Positions 33,724-43,656 of a DNA stretch of 64,000 nt are shown here, piece by piece. A program made the translations under genes and the position numbers. The notes below the pieces were generated by a model. It was not told the DNA's origin. It made no database searches and worked only from the letters and a program-made list of their open reading frames with translations. The stretch covers positions 5,731,954 through 5,795,953 of the forward strand of contig QRFJ01000006.1 of assembly GCA_006176705.1 (NCBI GenBank), given 5' to 3'. Position 1 is the first letter of the stretch. Each line of letters opens with the position of its first letter. The DNA is from Cocos nucifera (lineage: Eukaryota > Streptophyta > Magnoliopsida > Arecales > Arecaceae).

Positions 33724-34879
33724 CTATCCAGCCTGCCGAATCAGCCGTTTACCACCGATTTCACCATCCTTAGCTTCGAAGGCCTCCTCTGCCCGGGCAT
33801 AACTTTCGGCCCGAGCCAACATATCGGCAAAGTCCCTGGGATACTTTTTTTTCAGGGAGAACAATAGGTCATTTTTCTGAAGGCCGCTCTTGAGCGCGGC
33901 CATGGCGACCGATTGATCCAGGTCTCGGACTTCTAACGCAGCGGTATTAAACCAAAAAATGAAAGCCCGGATGGATTCCCCTTCTCTCTGCCTGATGGCC
34001 ATTAAGGAGTCTGAGCTTCGGCGTGGACGCCGACTACTGACGAAGTGGGCCGCGAACTGTTGACTCATTTGGTCGAATGACAGGATGGTACTCGGCTTGA
34101 GTGCCGAATACCAGTTTCTGACGGCTCCTTTAAGAGTAGAGGGAAAAGCCCGGCACAGGATGGCGTCTGGCGCGCCATGAAGCAACATCGTCGTCCGGAA
34201 GGCTTCCAGGTGGTCGACCGGGTCAGTGGTCCCATCATAGCTCTCAAACTGTGGGAGTTTGAAGTTCGGCGGGACTGGATTCTTGCATAATTTTCTGTGA
34301 GAATGGAGGGTCGGTTCGGATCTCATTACCATATGAGGGAGGAGTGTGGCGAAGTTCTTCGATTCGACGACTCATTTCCAAGAGCCTTCTATCCAGGAGA
34401 TCTTCGTGGTCTCTCATTTCTAAAGTCTTCTTGCTGATCGGATGAAAAGCTTCTCCCTGGGACGAGCTGCGGTCTGAACAAGGGCTCTCCTTCCGTTGCT
34501 TTCCTTTTTCGGGAATTGGAGGTCGGGTAGCCCATGTCGATTGCCTCTGGACTGGACAACGCGGCTCCGGAGGATCCGAAACCGATTGGACTGGTACGGC
34601 GGCTTGCTGGTGCATGGCCTGTACCGCTTGAACGGCCTCGGTGAGGCCACGAACCTGCTGGACGAGCAGGTTGAACTGTTCAGCGTCTACCGCGGCCTGG
34701 ATTGCCGGGACTGGAGCGGTAGCGGACGGACCTGGACGGGATCGGGCCGCGGAGGCCGCCGATCGCCGAGTTGCAGAATGAGCCTGAGTCACTGGGGCTG
34801 GAGCTGGAGCGGATGGACTCGAACGAGATCGGGCCGCGGAGGCCGCCGATCTCCGAGTGGAGGCTCTCCTGGGGGGCAT
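33724..34879 (-). pseudogene. gag (capsid) region of the gypsy element
   Basis: The start is chosen at 34879 (MPPRRASTRRSAASAARS). The longer frame upstream runs through a poly-A tract of the leader and is not likely to be translated. A repeated SAASAARSR segment, a coiled-coil-like stretch (QFNLLVQQVRGLTEAVQAVQ) and a hydrophilic hinge follow. The Retrotrans_gag core (PPNFKLPQFESYDGTTDPVD to RNWYSALKPSTILSFDQM) comes after a one-step frame change near 34285. The protein would package element RNA into particles in the cytoplasm. Confidence 0.82.
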
Positions 34880-35002
34880 CTTTTCTCTTTGGAAGGGGAA
34901 AAAAAAAAAAAGGTCTCTCGAGCACTCCTTTAAGAACAAAGGAACACCGGCTTCCTTTAAGAAGAAAATCTTCGTCGGTAGGCCCTCCTTCTAGCGCCAA
35001 TC
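34880..35002 (-). other. Element leader with probable primer-binding site
   Basis: Next to the 5' LTR the minus strand reads GATTGGCGCTAGAAGGAG, the position of the tRNA primer-binding site. The other gypsy element has nearly the same bases there. I do not assign the tRNA. Confidence 0.6.
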
Positions 35003-35924
35003 TGTTGACGCAGAAACTTGTCGTCGTCGGAGTTGAGGCCGAAGAGGCTGCCGCCGGGGACCTGCAAAATAAAGTCTCGCTCGAAACCGGTGGGTGTGGC
35101 TCCGGAAGACCCTCCGACGCTCAAGTTAGTTCCTATCAACAGGAATGGAGTGCTTGATAGAGTATAGAGGAGAAGAAAAGGATTTTCAGAACCTGTCGTA
35201 AAGGTATCCGGAGGGTCCTTTTTATAGAGGGAGCTTATTGTAACCGTCCTGATCAATGCCGGTCGTTATTGTCGATCGTTATTGCTGATAAATGCCGATC
35301 GTTATTGCTGATAAATGCTGATCGTTATTGCTGATAAATGCTGATCGTTATTGTCGATCGTTATTACTGTCGTGTAACCGTAGCGAGATTGATTGCCTGC
35401 AGGAATCCATCATAAGGAGTTCGGCCATTGAGAAGCTCGTCCATCGAAGAAGTCTATAGGGAGTCCGGCTTCCGTAGAAACTCGGCCCGAGAGGAGGTTT
35501 TGGGGAAGTTCGGCTCCCGCAAGGGTCTGGCTGAAGCCCGGACGCTGGGAGTCCGAAGGAGTTCGGCCCGGAGCCTAGGCGCTAGGGAGTTCGGCCGCTG
35601 GACAGGAGTTCGGAGAGCTCGGCCGCTAAGAAGGTTGAAACAAGCTCGGTCGCCGGGGTCTCGGCCGAAGCCCGGCCGCTCGAAGTCCAAAGGGGCTCGG
35701 GCAATAAGTAGTTCGGCCACTTGAGGAGTTCGGCCGCTAAGAATCTGAAGCTCGGCCGCTTGATAGTTCGGTTGGTTGAAAGACTTCGGCTGAGGCTCAG
35801 CCGCTGAGAAGCTCGGTCGAATGTAGTAGTTCAGCTAGGACGCGTCCGCTGAAGTTCTTCCGCATTGACCACATCAGGCTGGGATCGAACTTGACTTTGG
35901 CAGGAGTGGGATTTATCCCCAACA
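35003..35924 (-). repeat. 5' LTR of the gypsy element (promoter end)
   Basis: 922 bp, colinear with the 3' LTR. It carries one additional 23-bp gctgataaatgctgatcgttatt unit and one extra G near the TATA box (35217-35227). The remaining differences I noticed are nearly all transitions. Transcription would run leftward into gag. Confidence 0.92.
35217..35227 (-). promoter_or_regulatory. TATA box in the 5' LTR
   Basis: CTATAAAAAG on the minus strand, the likely promoter of the gypsy element RNA. Confidence 0.65.
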
Positions 35925-36122
35925 CTCACCAATGTCAACTATGGGATTGAGGGAGCCCGACTTCAGGACAAGAACAAGAGAGTCATGGTTGGGGGCTACG
36001 GTGCGGAAATTTATGCTGCCGGGCCTTTTGGCTTTCCGGCCAGCCTACTGCCCTCCAAGGACTCTTTATTGAGGTGCTGTCTGCCCTTTGTGGTGTCTTG
36101 TGACTCGGCAGTGAGGATCTGA

Positions 36123-37872
36123 CCGCGCTGTGTTATTTGTTCTACTTGTTTGTTGCTCGTACCTTGGTGTTTTCCTCCCGTGTTATTTGTTTTCTTTGTT
36201 TGTGGTTCGTATTGTCTTCGTTTTCGGGAGCCTTGAGTTGGAATGCTGCAGAGGCCTTTCTTTTGTCTGAATTAGCATCTATGTTTGTCATTCATTTTTT
36301 AAATAAATTTTGTCCAAGAATGTGGCTTGGTAATTTCTCTATTAATTCCAATATTTCTATTTCATGTTCATGTTCTTCATTGTTGTCCATCAAAGTCCAG
36401 AAATCATAGTAGGTTGCTGACATTAATTAGGAAGCCAACTTTTTCAGAGGATTCTCTCATTTTTCTTTTAGGTATTCCAAGTTCACCAATCTTTGGTCAT
36501 GTAAGTAAAATTACTGTACCTTTAAAGAAAAAAAAAATGTCTACAATTAATTGACTTTTGATCTCGAGTTAGTCTTTGTATGAAAAATACGCACTCGTAA
36601 AAATAATAGCATGGTAACCGGCACCTAGACACGGCAGACAAAAAGTTTGGCAACATTTTTATGCAGAGAAAGAACATGATGGAGTAGAAAACTGTCAGTT
36701 TCCTGTAGTTTTCCACGTGTTTCTCCGAACTAGTTCTTCTAATCGCAAGTCGTGTTAAAGTCACCATCACCCTTGGATTGGACGAGTCAAACTTTACGAC
36801 CGATTCATGCTTCCAGACCATTGCCCTTCCAGCCACCAAATAGTGCTTTGATAACGGACGAGCAAGCACCTGCTTGCATTGTGGGATTTTTGTTTAAAAC
36901 AATATTATTCCACTTCTATGTTTGTGATTCCAGGAGTCTCATATTTTTTGCGATGACGTTATCCTTGTTCTGGTATAAAATCCAATATTTCAAAATCTCC
37001 CTTTCCCCTCGTTTTAAGTTCCTGGATAGATGCTGTAAATTCTGGCTGGAGCATCATATTCTAAAATTTTTTGAGCAAAAACTTCTAAAAATAATTCACA
37101 ATTCTTCGTTCGTTCAAAAATTTGATGTAGAAAAGAACCGAATGTACATTAGATTTTATAAAAATTTAACTAAAAATTGCAAAAAATCTCTCCCGCATCC
37201 TGCAATGTCACAGGTACAACGCACCATTCATTTCAACTTCGTCGTCATGTTACTTTTGGATTGTCAATTGACAGGAATCTCTATGGCCCACCTTTTACGC
37301 TACAACACTGCACCACCAAGTCTCTCAGACAGCTTATGTTGAAAGTGCGGGTTTCCAAATGATTGTGCCGTCCTTTCTGATTCAAGTCTCCAAGTGAACG
37401 GCTAAGCATTGGACTTGGGCATTAACTAAAAATTGCAAGATTAACCGAAAAAACAAAAATTCAATCATAAGATCTACATGCACTCGTTGCTTTCGGTAAG
37501 AATCCAGGTATTCCCTGTAAGGTATACGCCATGGAGGTAACTGAGAGTTGTTATAGGACACAATCAAAATTTATTTCTAAGTGATACCGAGTTCGTAACC
37601 AATGGATCGGACAGCCACGACATTCCAAATGACCAATCACCACAAAGTAGTGGATGCAACAGTCAACAACATTCAAGAACCACATCCATCACTATAACCC
37701 TTAAAGTGGCAAAACACTGCTACTCTAAGGTCCCAAAAACGTAAAACAGCTATTAAAACAGAACTAGTATACACTGCCAAAGAGCTTAAGACTTCTTTTG
37801 TGATCCAAAATACTATGATATGGAGTATAACCAGGAAATGGACTAGCATATTACTGCAAAACAGGCTCCACC
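36123..37872. other. Region between the Ole e 1 remnant and importin beta, no gene seen
   Basis: The first part probably includes the old 3' UTR of the Ole e 1-like gene, with two ttgttatttgtt-type direct repeats near 36130 and 36180. I recognise no coding family. The end near 37570 belongs to the importin 3' UTR. Confidence 0.4.
37570..37575 (-). terminator. Possible polyadenylation signal of importin beta
   Basis: Plus-strand tttatt gives AATAAA on the minus strand, about 300 bp after the stop codon at 37873. Position is reasonable for a plant 3' UTR; other AT-rich signals are possible. Confidence 0.4.
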
Positions 37873-40574
37873 TCAGGAAACTAGCACTCGTCCAATCATC
37901 CCTTGAGTCCAAGTTGCAGTCTCCTTCAATTGGTCATCATCAGACTGAAGACACTCCCCCAAGAAATCAATGTGGAACGTGCAGCCTTTGAACAAGACCT
38001 TCGTGTTTGGACCGAGCGTGTCAGCAAGATCACCCATCACAGCAACCGCAGCTTTAGTGACGCCATCATCCCTGCAAAAAAGTCAAAATGACGATACTGC
38101 TGCATATTATAGAATTAAACATCTGAGATAAAAATGTGTTTCAGCACAGCATACCTGTTCTTATCCCTGAAGACAGCTTCGGTAAACTGCAAAAGATGGC
38201 TTGCATAAGGTATCATTAGCTCAGCCTTGGAATTTTTGAATCCCTGAAGTATACCAGAGTAAGCCTCAAAAATGCCTCGTCTAAGCTGGTTTCCATAATC
38301 CAGCATATCCTCATCACTAGCATCCAGATGTGCACACAGCTCTGCAGCTCCTTGCAGCATCGGCAGTGCATAGGGAACATATTTTTCAAACTGCTCACTG
38401 ATTGCAAGGGCAATATCACCAAAGCATGAAAATATAGGAGGTTTAACAGACCGATGGAGCATGGAATTAGAGAGGTCCTTCAGAAGTTGACTCATGATAC
38501 CATCACAAAAGGGAAGAACCTTTTCATCCAAGGCACGGCAGATGTCACCAACCACACCAACTGAGATAGAGCAGACTTGATAATCCTCAAAATTTTGCAA
38601 GCCCATCTCTAGATACTTATAGAACTCTGGCATGTACTTGGCAAATTCTGGTCCGGTAGCATAGGCAAGGGCCCCAATAGCAAGCATTGCTTCCTCATGC
38701 ACGGTGTAACTGTGGGAAACAAAGATTCGAAGAAATAAGAACATCATCTGATCAGCAGACTGAAGAATTATGGGTTTTGTCTCATCAAAGCTACTAAGTT
38801 TCTGAACTATTACTTGAATAACACCACACAGCAGGGCCTGCAGATCACTTTGTCTTTCCTTGTCATCTGAGGACACCATTTGGAGCTCTAGAGTCTGGCT
38901 TAATCTGCTCATGATTTCATGAAGTAGATGGGTTAGGATGTTTGAAGTTTCTGACGTATTACTGGCTCTAACTATCTCATTCAGTGTCTCATATGCGGAA
39001 GATCGAAGCCTGGAATTGTCAGTATCTGTACGATCAGCTGTAGAAAGGAGAGCTGAAATAATGTCACCAAGAAAAGGAGTGAGCACTGACGAATTTGCTC
39101 CTGAATCCTCATAACCCTGGGCAAGAAAATAAATGGCTCCACAGACCTTCTCAGCCACATTGGGGGCATCTCTGATACTTTCTAACAACACGGCAATGAT
39201 ACGAGGAAGGTTTGCAGGAGTTATTACTGGATACGCACTACTTGTAGAATGCAATATCTCAAAAATCCTTCCAAGGGCCCAGGCTGTTGTGTCCTTGACA
39301 TGACTTACTTGGTCTTTCATTGCATTGAGCAAGAAATCCAGTCCAGCATGAACCAGTGGTGCAAGCTTTTCGAGTGATGGACCTTCAAGAATAGACCCAA
39401 ATGCAAAAGTGGCTGCCTCACGGCTGCGCCAATCACTCTTTGATATGTTACTCTCGACAAAAGGCATCACAAGGGGCACAACTGCATCCCCAACAGTCCT
39501 TGCAACAAGTCCAAGGCATGTCCCACCAGCCATCGACAGATTCCAAATACCATCATCTTGGTCCTGATCCTCCTCTTGCTTAAGCAGTGTTTCCAACAGC
39601 ATTGGCACCAGCAAAGGAAGAGCCTTTTCAATAAAATGAGAATGGACAGAAGAATCCCCTTCATCAGCTCTGCCATACTCTTCTTGTAGCCCAATCTCTT
39701 CATCACAGATAGAGCTCCAAAATTCAACAGCTTGCAGAGCGACAGGCTCCTCATCTTCTCTCACAGCATTTGCAGTCAAAGTGAACAATGCCTGCATGTA
39801 TGGATCAAGAATTTCGTAATACATAGAAGCTATAGAAACAAGGCACTCAAATGCTGCCTGTCTAATCTCCAGCTCTTTCGATACAGCAGTCTCACACACA
39901 ACTTTCATGATGAAATTCCTCTCCATCTCATTATCAAAGTTAGTCTGAGCAAAATCAAGAGCATTGTACAGTGCTCTCACAGCAGCAAGGCGGACTTCGG
40001 AGCTATGCTCTGTCTGATTCATGCCCTGAACCACAGCAGTTAGAACAGCATTCACTTGATCCTGCTCCAAGTCCTGAGGAGATACCTCCTCGCAGACATA
40101 TCCCAGTGCCTCCATGGTTGCTTGTTTCAGAGGAGCAGGAGCCTGCTGCAGGGTCATGTTGTTTAATAAATGGCCGATAAGCTCCTGCCATTCCCGTCGG
40201 GGGATCTCGATAGAAGCAACCTTGGCAATCACTTGCGATGAGGTGTGCCGAGCTTCCGGTACAGATGATCCAAGAGTCCTTAATAAAGATTCCTTGATTT
40301 GGATTTTGATAGAAGGGTCCACACTGACCCATCGCTGGGTGAGCTCTTCTTTTCTAATTGAGTCCTTTGCATCTAAGGAATTCTTAAGGATAATGCCAGC
40401 AAGCCTTCGAGATTCAGGAGGCTTTTGGTCATTTGATAGCTCAAATGATAATGAAAGGAGGAACTGGGGAAGATTCTGTTCTTGAAACTGCTTGAGGTTC
40501 TCCTCTGCGACAGTTCGTATCTGCCCATCAGGAGATTGGGCAGATAACAGAATCTGGGTCATCTCCATTGCCAT
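37873..40574 (-). CDS. Importin subunit beta-1 (karyopherin beta), 2 exons, 872 aa
   Basis: Nuclear transport receptor: it binds the importin-alpha adaptor, carries NLS cargo through the nuclear pore and releases it on RanGTP. Coding exons are 38155-40574 and 37873-38071 (minus strand). The 83-bp GT-AG intron joins DKN-R to DDGVTKAAVAVMGDLADTLG. The start MAMEMTQILLSAQSPDG matches the family's usual N-terminus. An importin-beta N-terminal domain lies at about residues 22-102 (RRLAGIILKNSLDAK). HEAT repeats fill the rest, with strongly conserved runs such as FECLVSIASMYYEILDPYMQ, LLKQEEDQDQDDGIWNLSMA, YMPEFYKYLEMGLQNFEDYQ and HRSVKPPIFSCFGDIALAIS. The length is almost that of the Arabidopsis protein, so the gene looks complete. 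It is convergent with the Ole e 1 remnant and divergent from the SAM50 gene. Confidence 0.96.
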
Positions 40575-40583
40575 TTTAGAAAA

Positions 40584-41625
40584 CTACAAACTAATACAGG
40601 AAGCCCGATTATGCAAACTAAAATGAGCAAAAATAGGCATACCAAGCAAATACATGATATATAATTTGCAGAAAACCTACTGATAATTGTCATTGAAAGC
40701 ATTCATCATTTTTTACTAACCTACTATGAAAAGAAGTCATAAATTTTCCACTTCGATTTCTAGCATTGTTTCATATGGAAGTTTCATGTCGTATATTTCA
40801 CAACCAAAAGAACAATTTCAATTTTCCCAAAATCAAGCAAGATGGAGCATCTGATAACTGAAAAGAAATCAACAACATATTTGATAGAATCAGGAGTAAA
40901 TGCTTTCTTTGTCCGGGAAAGAAAGTTTCTATTGCACGAACGTTTGACAGTTATGATTAAAAATCTCCTTTTATTATTGAAACCAAAAATGATCAGACAG
41001 ATCCCTTAATCAAATACCTAACAATTATGTAAGAATTGACCAAAGATCATTAATAAATATAACCAAAAACAAATTTTAATACAAGCATTAACGCCCCCCA
41101 CCATGAAAAAATTAAGAAAAAAAAAGGAGAAAGTAGATAGTGATTCGCAGGACCTTAACCCTATAAGACACAAAGTTGATAGAAAAGTGAAAACACAAAA
41201 CTCTGAACCCCAAAAGCAGAAACAATGCCAAGAAAGAAGAAAGAAGACTTGTGCAATCAAATGGAAACCAAAACCCTAGCCCCAAAACCCTAAAATCATA
41301 TTATAGTCGAAAGCCCACAAAAAAAAAGAAAGGAAAAAAAAATCGTATATCAGCATCTAAGAGAACCAATGCCCCAAGAACATCTTCAAATAAATAATAC
41401 TGAAATCATCACTTCACCCAAAAATTAAGACCAGAAATTAAACAAATACCGAAATAAATCACTTATCCGTAGCAGAAGAAAGCCATAAACCGTATTGTAT
41501 AAACCGATGACCTAGAACACCGAAAAAAGAGAACCTAAAAAAACTAGAAATCGAGATTAATCCGTATCAGATCTGGGAGATGATCGAAAAAAAAAAAAAA
41601 AAGATCAGAGAATCGAAAGCGATAC
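40584..41625 (-). other. Probable 5' UTR intron of importin beta
   Basis: On the minus strand a donor (ACTTAGAG|GTATCG) at 41625 and an acceptor (TTTGTAG) ending at 40584, ten bases upstream of the ATG, would define a 1042-bp leader intron. The leader exon would start near 41780 and includes GAAACCCTAAATC (about 41700), a telo-box-like motif. More AAACCCTA motifs lie in the intron near 41270-41290 and upstream near 41845. Such motifs are common in leaders of plant growth and translation genes. Confidence 0.55.
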
Positions 41626-41829
41626 CTCTAAGTGGGAATCTTCTAAGCGACGCGGTTCCTCCTCGTCCTCCTCCGGCGGCGACTCGAAGGAGAAGGCGAT
41701 TTAGGGTTTCGCTCCTCTCGGCTCAGCGCACGAGCTCTAAGGAGAGCAACGAACTGCAGTTGGGGTCGGGGGCCGAGATTTTATAAGGGATTCTTTCCCT
41801 TTTCGAATAGGTCGAAGAAGCGGGAGGTT

Positions 41830-43656
41830 GTCGCGTGGAAGTCGAAAACCCTAGCGTTTTGAAACGCGACTTCGCACTTGGTTCGGGTGGAGGCTACTTG
41901 ACATGGAAGGTGTTTGACCTCGTGGGAAGTGTGTAAGTGTGCCAGCTAAGATGGCCCATGGCAAAGGACGGTGATCTCATACGTTCAACGGCTTTGGCTT
42001 TACAGCTTGGCGTGTCAAACTCGACTGGATCATTTGATCGGACAAAAGGGTCCAACCATATGAAGATGTCGTAGCTTTATAACTAACGGTCCATGAATCC
42101 TCGTAAGATGGACTTCTTGTTTTCACATTATAGTTGCATCACAACTAGCAGAGAGACATCTTTATCTGTTAATGGATGTTAACATATTTGGGATGGGCAA
42201 GTAAGACGTAGAGTAGGGGTGCAGTTGGATTGAACCATGTCTGGGTCCCATGTTACTCTTGGAACTGAGATCAGCTTCCATGGTGATCTAATATAGCTAT
42301 CACCCTAAGAAAAATTCTTCACTAAATAGGGAAGAAAGAATAATTTATTATATGTCACATAATTAGTCAAGAGGTCGAGCCAACCCCATCATATAGGATA
42401 TCTAACCTAGCTTTCAATGTGACTGACTTGATAGAGTTGGTATAGGACACGGAATTGGTTTTGTACCAAATTTAAAGTCCACTTGGAGTCAATATGACTT
42501 ACTTATGAACTTCATGTATAATGGACTTTAGATTCTTTTGTGGTGCTTATTTTTCATAGATGGTCATAATACCATCTATGTGGAAAATAGATGGCTATTG
42601 CAACTCTTGAAAGTATCAGGGTTGCAATATTGGATGTTGTGATAACCATCTATCTTCGAGAAAAATGATATGATAACTACCTAATATTATATATCTCTAT
42701 ATAATGCAAAATATATACCGCAAATGATTCTGACTTTATAAAACAATAATGTTGCTTTTTTGATCTGATAAGGTGACATGTCAGTGCTGGATTGGTTGCT
42801 ATTTAGGATCCTCATATCAATTAAGTCGAGCAAAGAAAGTTTGAGACCGTATGTGTTGCATGATGTGTTTTTCTGAATCCCATGGATGACTTATCAAATT
42901 CTTTTTTAACCTATCACCTTCCCTTATACCTTTCATGCCATTTTCTAGGCTGAGCGAACTCATCTCAAAATAGCTGGTTGAGAATAAATATGTCTAATAA
43001 ATAAATGAATGATGAGTTCTCTCCAAAAGCAGAGGGGTCTATGACATGATAGCTGAGACTACTGCTATCCATGATACTTGAAAACCCATCTCTTCAAGTA
43101 TCTCACCTTCTCCATCTGAGCAAGAAAATTTGTAGATTGATTTGGGAAATAGATATACAACCTACCACCTGAAGCAGGACAAAGTCCGGTGTGTATTGGG
43201 GACCAACACACCATCAAGGTCTTGGATGCTTTTGTAGATAAGACAAGGAGCAATCATTGATTCATTTTAGGTATCAAACTACCAGACCAAGCCATCCATT
43301 TACCTCGTCTCAAGAACTCATGGAATCTCATAATTTCAAATTCACAATTCGTTGTGCCAACTAGGCCAACTAGCTGGCTGATAAGCTAAAGGAGCAACCA
43401 TCTGTGATGCAAATAAGAGTAGCCTGATGCGATACTAGATTTCGGTGCGATTTCATGAACAGCCGCATATCCGAACGCAGCATCATTGTGAGTGCGCATC
43501 TCCAAGCACCGTGGGATGTTGGATAACGCTGCGATGCTTTCGGTAAGTTGGAGCGCCGGATCCGAGTCGGCAATGTAGTTGCCGAATTAACGAGGTAGAA
43601 ATTAGCGTCGGTTATTCCACACGTCCAGCTTTCGCTTCCTCCTCGATCCTCATTTA
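41830..43656. other. Divergent intergenic region between importin beta and SAM50
   Basis: No gene seen. Near 42545-42660 there are inverted and direct atagatggt/ccatctat motifs resembling a decayed small fold-back repeat. The last 200 bp are GC-richer and are the probable SAM50 promoter and leader. Confidence 0.4.

Larger units (their letters stand above)
26457..35924 (-). mobile_element. Ty3/gypsy LTR retrotransposon (Tat/Retand-like), young insertion
   Basis: A 9468-bp element bounded by a perfect 5-bp target duplication, ctcac (26452-26456 and 35925-35929). LTRs of 898 and 922 bp start with tgttga and end with caaca. Order on the minus strand: LTR, primer-binding-site region, gag, zinc-knuckle-like segment, protease, 1000-N gap, reverse transcriptase, RNase H, second RNase H-like domain, integrase, tandem array, LTR. 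An extra RNase H after the first, and no chromodomain seen after integrase, point to the Tat branch. The LTRs differ by about 15 substitutions plus one 23-bp unit. Frames break repeatedly, so this copy is not autonomous as sequenced. Confidence 0.92.
26079..36122 (+). pseudogene. Pollen Ole e 1/extensin-like gene, split by a gypsy insertion
   Basis: The left part (26079-26456) encodes a signal-peptide-like stretch (LLASLFSFAVGIP), KEKVVVVE, then MVYCQNCTHVGSWSLAGAKP, KVSIACKDHKNRVAFYRAVQ and cysteine-containing sequence ending DACCNIL. This is the Cys pattern of the secreted Ole e 1 cell-wall family. The right part (35925-36122) continues it: NVNYGIEGARLQDKNKRVMV then GGYGAEIYAAGPFGF. The gypsy element sits exactly between, flanked by ctcac on both sides. 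Further breaks are visible. The ATG at 26079 runs into a stop after five codons unless a base is shifted. The join before MVYC is one base out. Past GPFG a shift would give FRPAYCPPRTLY instead of the frame read here. Some of these could be sequencing errors in G-rich runs, but the 9.5-kb insertion alone destroys the gene. Confidence 0.85.
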
